A DNA stretch of 64,000 nucleotides from Planctomycetota bacterium (GTDB taxonomy: Bacteria > Planctomycetota > E44-bin39). A program made the position numbers and the translations under genes. The stretch covers positions 16,027 to 80,026 of the forward strand of contig SOJX01000127.1 of assembly GCA_004376375.1 (NCBI GenBank), written 5' to 3'. Each line of letters begins with the position of its first letter. Within the stretch, counting starts at the first letter, position 1. Below the pieces are notes generated by a model that did no database searches, was not told the origin of the DNA, and saw only the letters and a program-made list of their open reading frames with translations. Shown in pieces: positions 42,024-51,096 of this stretch.

Positions 42024-43721
42024 ATGTCAAACCTTACGCGCGACATAGGATCGGAAGACCTGAAGATCGTCGATGTAGTTAATCTGCTCAGAGAAGACAA
42101 GTATCTGATTCCGACGTTTCAGCGGGGCTTTGTCTGGGATGCTCATAGCATCAAGAAGCTCTGGGACAGCATGTTCCGTTTCTATCCCATCGGCAGCTTG
42201 CTCTACTGGGAGACCAACTCCTACCTGCACACGCACCGCAGACTGGGTGGATTCGAATTCCCGCACGACGAAGATACGGTGCGAAAGTTCGGGGAATGGA
42301 AGTATATTCTTGATGGTCAGCAACGGGCCACCTCGATTCTCATCTCCATGCTCGGCGGCAAGGGGCGAGTGGAGGACGACGAGGACTTTGACTATACACT
42401 CTACTTCGACGCGACAAAGGCGGAGTTCTTCTTCCCCAACGAGCTTGAAGCGCGGAAAAAGGCCGTACCCGACGAACGTTTTCTCGTCCGTGTCCGTGAT
42501 GTGCCAGAGTGGAAATTCACTTTCTACAAGGAAATATCGAGTGCTGAGGGTTTCAACGATAAGATTGAGCTCAACCTTAACCAACTTCAGCGCATGTTCA
42601 CCGACTACAAGTTGTCAGTTATACGGATCAAGGGTGTAGAGGTCAGTGAGGTCTGCGAGATTTTCGAGCGAATCAACCAAGAGGGGAAAAAACTCCATCC
42701 GGTGGACATCATTGTCGCACGTACGTATCGAAACGACCAGGACGAAAAGCCTGGCTTCTATCTGAGAGATCACCTGCAGGGGCTAAAGGATGTCTTGATT
42801 GAGAGTGGTAGCCGCTGGCAGGAAATGGATGACCTTACCATCATTCAGATGGTAGCTGTTTGCCTGCGAAAGCGGCATACTGAGGGACGCAATCCTTTCG
42901 GAATCACTCCCGCCGCTTTGGACAACTTGACGACCCGCCACTTCGAAGAGAATTGGGAGACATGCCAGAAGACGATTCTGGAAACCCTCAAGTTCCTTAT
43001 GGACCAGAAGATCCTCGGTCCGTCAATGATGCCCTTCATCTACCTGGCGTTGCCCGTGTGTTATTACTTCGACCGGAACAAGGCGGCGAACCGGGATGTT
43101 GCCCGTCAGTGGTTCTGGCGGATGGCATTCGCGTTAGACCGGCTCAGTTCTTCGAGTGAGGTCTACGGCTTCTGTGAGAATTTCTTCGACCCGCTGGAAG
43201 GCGGTAAAGAGCCAAAGATCCCGTCTCTTGTTCTATCCAAGACAAGACTCGTTCAGTCCAGTTACTACTATCGCAACGCTCTCAGCCGGGCTGTTCTTGC
43301 GTTCCTGGCCAACCAGCATCCGAAAGACTTCAGTGACCCGCAAGCTGAGGTCCTCGACAACGTGTATCTGCTCTTGTCGCAGGCGCCCAACTTGCACCAC
43401 ATCTATCCACAGAATTTCTTGAAGAACGTTGAGGGTCTGCCAGCAGACGCCGAGACCAACAGCCTGATGAATATCTGCTATCTTCGGGCGCGGACCAACA
43501 TCGAGATTAGTGATCGGAATCCGCTGGACTACTTTAAGGATTTCAAGGATGTGCGGAATTTCGCGGAAATCCTGGAGTCGCATTTGATCCCCGCAGGATT
43601 CACCGAACGCGGCAGCTTCGGGCCGAGCGACTACCGTGATTTCTTGTTCGCTAGGGTGGAACTCTTCTGTCAGCGTTTAGAACAAGCGTTACCCGATGTG
43701 GGCGTGCAGATCGTTGACTGA
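42024..43721 (+). CDS. GmrSD-like protein: DUF262 with C-terminal HNH-type (DUF1524-like) domain
   Basis: 565 residues; GGGAGG eight bases upstream. The N-terminal DUF262/ParB-like nucleotidase part shows YLIPTFQRGFVWDAHSIKKL, FYPIGSLLYWE and ILDGQQRATSI (residues ~30-105). Near residue 456 is LHHIYPQNFL, the His-box of the DUF1524 HNH nuclease, with LMNICYLRARTNIEISDRNP downstream (here given in full at 20 residues). This is the single-chain GmrSD arrangement, a type IV restriction system that uses NTP hydrolysis to cleave glucosylated or otherwise modified phage DNA. Tightly packed between the HTH and AlbA_2 genes. Confidence 0.85.
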   Translation: MSNLTRDIGSEDLKIVDVVNLLREDKYLIPTFQRGFVWDAHSIKKLWDSMFRFYPIGSLLYWETNSYLHTHRRLGGFEFPHDEDTVRKFGEWKYILDGQQRATSILISMLGGKGRVEDDEDFDYTLYFDATKAEFFFPNELEARKKAVPDERFLVRVRDVPEWKFTFYKEISSAEGFNDKIELNLNQLQRMFTDYKLSVIRIKGVEVSEVCEIFERINQEGKKLHPVDIIVARTYRNDQDEKPGFYLRDHLQGLKDVLIESGSRWQEMDDLTIIQMVAVCLRKRHTEGRNPFGITPAALDNLTTRHFEENWETCQKTILETLKFLMDQKILGPSMMPFIYLALPVCYYFDRNKAANRDVARQWFWRMAFALDRLSSSSEVYGFCENFFDPLEGGKEPKIPSLVLSKTRLVQSSYYYRNALSRAVLAFLANQHPKDFSDPQAEVLDNVYLLLSQAPNLHHIYPQNFLKNVEGLPADAETNSLMNICYLRARTNIEISDRNPLDYFKDFKDVRNFAEILESHLIPAGFTERGSFGPSDYRDFLFARVELFCQRLEQALPDVGVQIVD

Positions 43722-43743
43722 GCAGTGACTGGAGTGGTAGAGG

Positions 43744-43794
43744 ATGAATAGTCAACCTGAGTACACGGAATCAGAATCGGAGCCGCAAGAATGA
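43744..43794 (+). CDS. 16-codon coupling minigene
   Basis: ATG 43744 to TGA 43794: MNSQPEYTESESEPQE. The stop overlaps the next start (ATGA at 43791). Same layout as the 15-codon minigene at 41976. Acidic; probably a translational coupling device. Confidence 0.3.
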   Translation: MNSQPEYTESESEPQE

Positions 43795-45233
43795 CGCGCA
43801 AGACGCGGACTATCACTGCTGATCAAGTGAAGCTCCTCATCCGCGAGGGCGAAGGCCTTACCGTGGAGTTCAAGGAGCGGTACACGCCCCGCATCGATCA
43901 GGACATCGTGGCATTCGCCAACGCCAAGGGCGGAATGATCCTTCTCGGCGTGCGGGACGATGGGACCGTCTGCGGTGAGCGCCTAACCAATGACCTGAAG
44001 GCCAAAATCAACAGCCTCGCGCGCAACTGCAAACCGACCATCTCCGTCGAGATGGCGCAGGTCGGCAAGGTCGCAGCCGTTGTCGTGCCCGAAGGCACGG
44101 AGAAACCGTACTCCTGCGGTTCCGGATACTACAGGCGGCTTGACGGCAACACGCAGAAGATGAGCCACGACGAGTTGGGCATCATGTTCGCGGAAAACGA
44201 GCCTTTCCCATTCGAGGAAAAGACGCTCCGGGGCTTCACCTTCGACGACATCTCCAAGGCCAAGATTCGCGCTTTCACCAAAGAAGCGGATATTCGTATC
44301 GGTCGTGCACCAGTGCCCGACTTCCTGCGCAGTTTAAATGTGGCGGACGACACTCGGGTCAAGAACGCCGGTATCCTCTTCTTCGCCGAAGATGTGTACA
44401 GGCACATACACCAGGCACAGATGACCTGTGTCGCCTTCAAAGGCACGGATAAGCTGCACATCTACGACCGGCGCGACGTGCGGGACGACCTCCTCACACA
44501 ATTCAACGAGGCTGTCGCCTTTCTCAAGAAGCATCTGAACATCCGCAGCGAAATTCGAGGCGTGAATCGGGAGGACATCTACGAGATCCCGCTGGAGGCC
44601 CTACGCGAAGCCGTGGTGAATGCTCTCATGCATCGCGACTACAGCATCACCGGCACGCAGGTGAGCGTCGAAGTCTATGACAACCGGGTGGAAATCGTGA
44701 ATCCCGGCGGTCTGCCGAAAGGGCTGACGCTGAAAAAGTTCGGCTCCGTTTCCATTCGCCGGAACGAGATTATTGCCGATCTCTTCTCCCGCCTGAATAA
44801 GGTCGAACGCCTGGGCTCCGGCATCCGGAAAATGCGAAAGGCGATGGCGGACGCAGGTCTTGCCGAACCCGAGTTTGATCCCAACGGCTTTTTCACAGCG
44901 ATCCTCCACCGGTCGCCCGAGTTCGCCTTGAAGGAAGGAGTGCCTGGGTCGGAGAAAAGGGTCGGAGATCGGCTGACCGAAACCGCGCAGGTAAGCGACA
45001 GGACATCTGCACTGAAAGTTGCACTGAAAACTTCAGTGAAAAGTGCACTGAAAACCGCTTCGGCAATCATGGAGGCTATGGATCAAGACTCCAAGATCAC
45101 CGTCCCCGACATCGCCAAGGCGATCTCTGTCAGTACGCGCACAGTCAATAATCACATTCGCCGTTTGAAAGAAGCGGGGTTCATCCGCCGCGTTGGCCCG
45201 GATAAGGGTGGGCACTGGGAGGTGGTGCAGTGA
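43791..45233 (+). CDS. AlbA_2 (Schlafen-like) DNA-binding protein with GHKL-like and winged-helix domains
   Basis: 480 residues. The N-terminal AlbA_2 domain shows EGLTVEFKERY and DIVAFANAKGGMILLGVRDD (~15-60). The central part carries the ATP-binding RecG-like segment REAVVNALMHRDYSI, EIVNPGGLPKGLT and NKVERLGSGIRKM. The C-terminus is an HTH (VPDIAKAISVSTRTVNNHI, RLKEAGFIRRVGP). Often labelled transcriptional regulator or RecG-related; frequent in defence islands where the role is unsettled. A short repetitive stretch (ALKVALKTSVKSALKTAS) precedes the HTH. Co-directional with DUF262. Confidence 0.85.
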   Translation: MTRKTRTITADQVKLLIREGEGLTVEFKERYTPRIDQDIVAFANAKGGMILLGVRDDGTVCGERLTNDLKAKINSLARNCKPTISVEMAQVGKVAAVVVPEGTEKPYSCGSGYYRRLDGNTQKMSHDELGIMFAENEPFPFEEKTLRGFTFDDISKAKIRAFTKEADIRIGRAPVPDFLRSLNVADDTRVKNAGILFFAEDVYRHIHQAQMTCVAFKGTDKLHIYDRRDVRDDLLTQFNEAVAFLKKHLNIRSEIRGVNREDIYEIPLEALREAVVNALMHRDYSITGTQVSVEVYDNRVEIVNPGGLPKGLTLKKFGSVSIRRNEIIADLFSRLNKVERLGSGIRKMRKAMADAGLAEPEFDPNGFFTAILHRSPEFALKEGVPGSEKRVGDRLTETAQVSDRTSALKVALKTSVKSALKTASAIMEAMDQDSKITVPDIAKAISVSTRTVNNHIRRLKEAGFIRRVGPDKGGHWEVVQ

Positions 45234-45354
45234 GTATATGCCTCCCAAAACCTGGCGATTTACACGATTGTGGCATAAGGACAGCAAGGGTAGCCGGCAA
45301 TGAAGGAAAACAGGGTAAGAGTGAAACCTTCGAAGAGCAGGAGTACACTCAGGA

Positions 45355-48207
45355 ATGAGTACTGTTTATCATAGTCAGTATTGGGCACATGCATTAACCT
45401 TGCGCGGTTCGGCGGGAAGTATCGAATCATTGTCGAGATCAATTGCTAATGCCCGCGTTGACCTGAATCCACATCAAATCGATGCAGCTCTATTTGCACT
45501 TCGCTCACCGCTTTCCAACGGGACTATTTTTGCTGATGAAGTTGGCCTCGGTAAGACAATCGAAGCTGGGATTGCGCTGTCTCAGCGATGGTCTGAACGT
45601 CGTCGACGAATCTTGATTATCGTTCCGGCAATGCTTAGGAAACAGTGGCAGCAGGAACTAAATGAAAAGTTTTATCTGCCATCTGTCATTTTGGATACAA
45701 AGATATTTAACCGATTATGCAAAGAAGGCCTGGCCAATCCTTTCGACCAGGATGACCGTATTGTAATCTGCTCATACCATTTTGCCTCTGCTAAAACCGC
45801 TGAGATCGAGCGAGTTCTATGGGATTTGGTCGTCATCGATGAGGCTCACAGGCTACGTAATATTTATCGCTCTCGGAACAGAACTGACCCGCTTGCCAAG
45901 AAGTCAATGGCTCACAAAATCGCAGATGCAATTGGTCAGGCCCCCAAGCTTCTACTAACCGCTACGCCACTCCAGAATTCTCTAATGGAACTTTATGGAC
46001 TCGTAAGCGTTATTGATGCTCATGTTTTCGGTGACTTGGGGTCATTCCGCGAACAATTCGTTCGAACGCCCAATGAAAAGCTCCGTAACGAGGAACTTAA
46101 GTTGCGTTTGGAGCCGATCTGCATCCGCACTCTGCGCAAACAGGTAACCGAATATGTTCCTTTTACCAGGCGCGTACCCATCACTCAGGATTTTCTTCCC
46201 AGTGATGCGGAACATGAACTATACGAGCATATATCTACCTATTTACAACGTGATTTTTTATTCGCTTTGCCTGCCAGTCAACGGCAATTAATAACGCTCA
46301 TACTGCGCAAGTTACTGGCCTCATCTACGTTCGCTATTGGCAAGACATTACGAAGGCTCGTTCAGCGCTTAGAAAACCTCCAAGAACAGATCGAGCTCCT
46401 CGATGACGAAGACATGGAAGGAATTGATGAAATCGAAGACGAGTGGGAGATTGCCGCCGAAGAGGAGAGGAAAAAGATACAAAACATCGATCCTGCCATG
46501 TTGCGGGACGAATTGGATGAGCTTCGTCGTTATGCAGATCTTGCTGATAGTATTCGCAACAACGCTAAGGGCGAAGCCTTAATTCCCGCACTACAGACTG
46601 CATTCAATCAGGCAGAAAACCTGGGTGCTCAACGCAAGGCCGTCATATTTACCGAATCCCGCCGGACACAGCAGTATCTATTTGAGCTCCTATCCGCCCA
46701 TGGTTATGTGGGCAAACTGGTAACCATCAACGGTTCCAATACTGACCCACATTCTAAAACTATTTATGAACAATGGGTCGCCCAGAATGAAGGCAGCGAC
46801 AAATTATCCGGCTCCAAACCCGTGGATATTAAAGCCGCTATTATCGAACACTTCAGGGATAATTCCACCATCCTCATCGCCACGGAAGCTGCTGCAGAGG
46901 GTGTAAACCTGCAGTTCGCATCGCTGGTGGTTAATTATGATCTTCCTTGGAATCCCCAGCGCATCGAGCAGCGCATTGGGCGGTGTCATCGTTACGGCCA
47001 GAAACACGATGTTGTTGTTGTCAACTTTCTAAACCGTCGAAACGAAGCCGACCAGAGAGTATTTCAGTTGCTCAGCGAGAAATTTCATCTTTTTGAAGGC
47101 GTATTCGGTGCAAGTGATGAAGTCCTTGGTGCTCTTGAATCTGGCGTGGACATTGAACGCCGGATTGCCGAAGTCTATCAAACATGTCGGACTTCCTCAG
47201 AGATACAGACCGCATTTGACGCGCTCCAGCATGAATTAGATGAACAGATACAAGCCCGCCTTGCAGAAACGCGGCAAAGCCTGCTGGAACACTTTGACGA
47301 GGACGTTCGCTCGCGCCTGCGAATCAGTCAGAAAAAGACCCTTGAAACCTTGTCCAAGCGCGAACGATGGCTTCTGGAATTGACGCGAACCGAATTGAAC
47401 GGACAGGTGGAATTTGATTCAGAACTGCCGCGCTTCCGTTATAATGGTTCCCATGTGAAAAACGGCTGGTACAACCTCGATTGGAAGCAGGCGGAAGCCA
47501 GAGGTGAATATTTCTATCGACAGGACCATCTGTTGGCTGTTAATATCATCGAGCAGGCTATTGTAAGGGAACTTCCCGCGGCCGATGTTGAACTGGATTA
47601 TTCCAGCTACGGTTCCAAGGTCAGCGTTCTTGAGCCGCTTGTCGGGCAGTCCGGATGGTTGGAGTTGTCCAAACTTACAGTCGAGGCGCTCAATACAGAT
47701 GAATTTCTAATCTTTTCGGCCCGAACGGAATCAGGGCAAGTGCTCGATGAGGAGATTTGCGGTAAATTGCTACTCTTGCCCGGGCGGACAGGTGCACCGT
47801 GTTCTGAAGCGCCGGACTTGTCGCGCCTCCGTCATGCCGAGGTGCAGGCGAAGCTGGACGCTATTGACAAGCGAAACGGCAAGTTCTTCGACGAAGAGGT
47901 TTTGAAGCTGGACCGCTGGTCCGAAGACCTCAAGCAGGGGCTGGAGCGGGAAATCAAGGATATTGACAAGCAGATCCGAGAAGCCCGCAAAACGGCTGCG
48001 CTGGCGCAATCTCTGCGGGACAAGTTGGAAGCTCAGAAAAGCATCAAGGCACTGGAGCGGACACGCAATACGAAACGCCGCGAGTTGTTCGACGCGCAGG
48101 ACGCCATTGACGAACAGCGCGAGGAGTTGATTGTCAACATCGAAAAACAACTTAAACAGCGACGAAACGTGCAGACACTGTTTACTATTCGGTGGCGGCT
48201 TGTATGA
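45355..48207 (+). CDS. SNF2/RapA-like helicase
   Basis: 950 residues. Superfamily 2 motifs: LNPHQIDAALFAL, Walker A DEVGLGKTIEAG (~61-72), Ia LIIVPAMLRKQW, II VIDEAHRLRN, III LLLTATPLQN, then after ~180 residues VIFTESRRTQQYL, IATEAAAEGVNLQFA and VI RIGRCHRYGQ. The C-terminal ~120 residues are a charged coiled coil. ATP-driven translocase on duplex DNA; SNF2 helicases of this kind accompany restriction-modification and DISARM-like loci. No DUF1998 or PLD partner is present, so it is not a standard DISARM. It lies 2.9 kb ahead of mod/res with the Gabija-like pair between. Confidence 0.9.
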   Translation: MSTVYHSQYWAHALTLRGSAGSIESLSRSIANARVDLNPHQIDAALFALRSPLSNGTIFADEVGLGKTIEAGIALSQRWSERRRRILIIVPAMLRKQWQQELNEKFYLPSVILDTKIFNRLCKEGLANPFDQDDRIVICSYHFASAKTAEIERVLWDLVVIDEAHRLRNIYRSRNRTDPLAKKSMAHKIADAIGQAPKLLLTATPLQNSLMELYGLVSVIDAHVFGDLGSFREQFVRTPNEKLRNEELKLRLEPICIRTLRKQVTEYVPFTRRVPITQDFLPSDAEHELYEHISTYLQRDFLFALPASQRQLITLILRKLLASSTFAIGKTLRRLVQRLENLQEQIELLDDEDMEGIDEIEDEWEIAAEEERKKIQNIDPAMLRDELDELRRYADLADSIRNNAKGEALIPALQTAFNQAENLGAQRKAVIFTESRRTQQYLFELLSAHGYVGKLVTINGSNTDPHSKTIYEQWVAQNEGSDKLSGSKPVDIKAAIIEHFRDNSTILIATEAAAEGVNLQFASLVVNYDLPWNPQRIEQRIGRCHRYGQKHDVVVVNFLNRRNEADQRVFQLLSEKFHLFEGVFGASDEVLGALESGVDIERRIAEVYQTCRTSSEIQTAFDALQHELDEQIQARLAETRQSLLEHFDEDVRSRLRISQKKTLETLSKRERWLLELTRTELNGQVEFDSELPRFRYNGSHVKNGWYNLDWKQAEARGEYFYRQDHLLAVNIIEQAIVRELPAADVELDYSSYGSKVSVLEPLVGQSGWLELSKLTVEALNTDEFLIFSARTESGQVLDEEICGKLLLLPGRTGAPCSEAPDLSRLRHAEVQAKLDAIDKRNGKFFDEEVLKLDRWSEDLKQGLEREIKDIDKQIREARKTAALAQSLRDKLEAQKSIKALERTRNTKRRELFDAQDAIDEQREELIVNIEKQLKQRRNVQTLFTIRWRLV

Positions 48208-48330
48208 CCACGCCATTGAGAGCTTTTGTTTCGACGTCCAAACTATGCATGAAGATTACGATGCGTAGAAATACGGAAACTCTAAACGATGTCGAGCCCA
48301 GACTAATTTAGTAAGAGAAAGGGCATGTTT

Positions 48331-49938
48331 ATGCACATAAAGAAAATCATAATTGAAGGATTCAAGACTTTTCGCAAGTTTGAATTGGAACTGAACAAAT
48401 ACCTCAACAGCATCGTGGGCGATAATGAGACAGGAAAGACTACCGTACTCGAAGCAATCAACCTTGTGCTATCCTGCCAGATTGATGGCCGCAATATTCA
48501 GTATGAACTGAATCCGTATATTTTCAATAGTGACATGGTTAAGGACTACTTTTCCGACCTCAAAAACGGGGGGCATCCATCTCCCCCACAGATACTCATA
48601 GAGGCATACCTTGACGATGGTCAAAGCAGTGATCTAGCGAAACTCAAGGGGACCAACAACCTAGCAGGCGAAGATTGTCCAGGGCTGTACTTGAAAGTGG
48701 AGTTAAACGAAAACTTCGCTGATGACTTCCAGGAATACATCCGTGCGTCTGAAAACCCAGACATCCTGCCGACAGAATATTACTCGACCGTATGGCGCTC
48801 GTTCGCAGACAATTCAGTGGCAACCAGGCATTTGCCCTTCCGTGCGAAAATAATCGACACGAGTCTCATCAAAGGATACTTGGGCCCGAACAAATATATC
48901 TCAAGAATTATCAGCGATGTTCTGGAAAACAACCAGCGGCTTTTGCTGTCCACCGCTTATAGGAAGCTCAAACATTCATTCATGGATCAGGAGGGTATCG
49001 GAAAAATAAATGAGTGGCTGGAAACTAAAAAAGGTGATGTTACTACTAAGAAGCTCACTATTGCAATGGACATGTCCGCACGTTCGACGTGGGATAACAG
49101 TATAACGGCTCACCTGGATGACATACCCTTTGATTCCGTTGGGAAAGGAGAGCAATGCCGTGTCCAAATGAAGCTTGCTATCGAAGCCGCTGGTGATTCA
49201 AACGTGCTGCTGATTGAGGAACCCGAGAATCATCTGTCACACTCAAACATGTATCGATTGATAGAAGAGATCACGCAAAAAGGTGCTGATAGACAAATCG
49301 TTCTCACAACGCATAGCAATTTCGTTCTGAATAAGCTTGGCATAGACAATCTGAAACTGCTATCCCCAAGCGGCGACACGATGACCATGAAAGATTTGTC
49401 ACTAGACACCAGAGACTACTTTTTGAAGCTTCCTGGGTATGATACATTGAGGCTAATTCTGTCCGCCAAGACCATTCTCGTAGAGGGGCCGTCCGATGAG
49501 CTGATTGTTCAGAAGGCTTATAAGAAAAAGCACGGGACACTGCCATTGGAAGACGGTGTTGATGTGATCTCGGTCGGGACTTCTTTCCTGAGATTCCTTG
49601 AAATCGGAAAACTGCTGAACCTGAATGTTCGAGTCGTTACGGACAACGACGGAAAAATCGCTGCACTCAAAACTAAGTATGTGGACTATCTGGATGGAAA
49701 GGTAGAAAACATAAAGATATGCTTCTCTGACGATGCGAAGTGCAAAACATTGGAGCCTCAGTTGCTGAAGGCAAACTCGCTAGAGAAGCTGAATGCGGTT
49801 CTAGGTAAAGCTTTTACGAGCGATAAAAAGCTTCTCAGCCACATGAGTAATCACAAAACAGACACCGCTCTAAAGGTGTTTAACTCTAGCGAGGACCTGA
49901 ATTTTCCGGAATACATAAATAATGCAATCAAAAAGTAA
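48331..49938 (+). CDS. Gabija GajA-like OLD-family ATPase-TOPRIM nuclease
   Basis: 535 residues from ATG 48331; the in-frame ATG 48325 sits one base from AAAGGG and is less well spaced. The N-terminal ABC-type ATPase shows IIIEGFKTFRKF, Walker A GDNETGKTTVLEAI, and GKGEQCRVQMKLA as signature. Walker B is VLLIEEPENHLSH and the switch is IVLTTHSNFVLN. The C-terminal TOPRIM domain has ILVEGPSDELIV (catalytic Glu) and VVTDNDGK (D-x-D). Overlaps the UvrD-like gene by 17 bp. OLD plus UvrD is the Gabija arrangement: GajA nicks DNA when nucleotide levels drop, GajB supplies the helicase. Confidence 0.8.
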   Translation: MHIKKIIIEGFKTFRKFELELNKYLNSIVGDNETGKTTVLEAINLVLSCQIDGRNIQYELNPYIFNSDMVKDYFSDLKNGGHPSPPQILIEAYLDDGQSSDLAKLKGTNNLAGEDCPGLYLKVELNENFADDFQEYIRASENPDILPTEYYSTVWRSFADNSVATRHLPFRAKIIDTSLIKGYLGPNKYISRIISDVLENNQRLLLSTAYRKLKHSFMDQEGIGKINEWLETKKGDVTTKKLTIAMDMSARSTWDNSITAHLDDIPFDSVGKGEQCRVQMKLAIEAAGDSNVLLIEEPENHLSHSNMYRLIEEITQKGADRQIVLTTHSNFVLNKLGIDNLKLLSPSGDTMTMKDLSLDTRDYFLKLPGYDTLRLILSAKTILVEGPSDELIVQKAYKKKHGTLPLEDGVDVISVGTSFLRFLEIGKLLNLNVRVVTDNDGKIAALKTKYVDYLDGKVENIKICFSDDAKCKTLEPQLLKANSLEKLNAVLGKAFTSDKKLLSHMSNHKTDTALKVFNSSEDLNFPEYINNAIKK

Positions 49939-51013
49939 CAAATTAATCATGGCTTCTGCTGGCTCTGGCAAGACAACATTCTTGGTCAAGGAAGCGTTAT
50001 CGCGGCCAGATAAGAGGATCGCAATACTCACATATACCAATAACAATATTAACGAGATCAAGAAGAAGTTCTGCGAAAAGCATGGCGGAATTCCCAAGGC
50101 TGTCGACGTGATGACTTGGTTTTCCTTTCTACTCCATGAGTGTACAAGACCGTATCAACGGTCGGTGTACTCAAAACGAAGAGTGAAAACGATTCACTTT
50201 CCTAAAGGGCGCTCGCCATATTATGCAGAATATTCTGCTACTGAGAAGTACTATTTCAGGAATGGCGACGAGATATACTCGGATAAGATTTCTCGGTTTG
50301 TCATTGATTGTGAGAGCAAATCAAATGGACTTGTAACCAAGAGACTGGCTGATATTTATGATGAGATTTTCATTGATGAATTCCAAGACTTGGCTGGTTA
50401 CGATCTGGATCTTTTGGGAAAATTCCTGGAAGCCGGAATTCGTATAGTAGTAGTAGGTGATTCGCGGCAATGTACCTACACTACGAACAGCTCTGCCAAA
50501 AATAGACAATATCGAGGCATTGGGATTATGAAGTTGATATGCAAGTGGGAAAAAAACAGTCTTTGCGCGATTGAGAATCATGCGAAAAGCTACAGATGTA
50601 ACCAGAGAATATGCGATTTTGCTGACCTGCTTTGGCCGGATATGAAGAAAACGGTATCCCACCAAAACGCTACCACTGAGCATGATGGTATTTTCGTGGT
50701 ATCTAAGGATAATGTGCACGAGTACGTTGATCATTACAAACCGGTTGTGCTTCGATATAACAGGAATACCAATACTTACGGCTATCCTGCACTGAATTTT
50801 GGAAATGCTAAAGGCCTGGAGTTTGATAGGGTCCTGATTATTCCACATGGACCGATAAAGAAGTACCTTCAAAAAGGTGATGTGAAAGATGTTAAGGGGT
50901 CTCTGGAGAAATTCTATGTTGCTGTTACAAGGGCAAAGCATAGTGTTGCATTTCTGTATGATGGAAAATGTAACGTTGGTTGTATTGAGTGGCAGCCCAC
51001 AACAGACTCATAG
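49922..51013 (+). CDS. Gabija GajB-like compact UvrD/Rep helicase
   Basis: 363 residues, short for UvrD (about 700) and also shorter than typical GajB. Motifs: Walker A MASAGSGKTTFL, Ia ILTYTNNNINEIKKKF, II IDEFQDLAG, III VVVGDSRQCTY, and C-terminal KGLEFDRVLII and FYVAVTRAKHSVAFLY (motifs V and VI). The 2A/2B insertions are reduced. Starts within the end of the OLD gene, so it is translationally coupled. AT-richer than the Mod gene that follows. Confidence 0.78.
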   Translation: MQSKSNKLIMASAGSGKTTFLVKEALSRPDKRIAILTYTNNNINEIKKKFCEKHGGIPKAVDVMTWFSFLLHECTRPYQRSVYSKRRVKTIHFPKGRSPYYAEYSATEKYYFRNGDEIYSDKISRFVIDCESKSNGLVTKRLADIYDEIFIDEFQDLAGYDLDLLGKFLEAGIRIVVVGDSRQCTYTTNSSAKNRQYRGIGIMKLICKWEKNSLCAIENHAKSYRCNQRICDFADLLWPDMKKTVSHQNATTEHDGIFVVSKDNVHEYVDHYKPVVLRYNRNTNTYGYPALNFGNAKGLEFDRVLIIPHGPIKKYLQKGDVKDVKGSLEKFYVAVTRAKHSVAFLYDGKCNVGCIEWQPTTDS

Positions 51014-51096
51014 AACCAAAACAGCATTTGACGCAGATTGAATGGGCAATTGGTCGAACTGAATGTGGATTAGCAGGTTACAATGGAGCTTAATAT

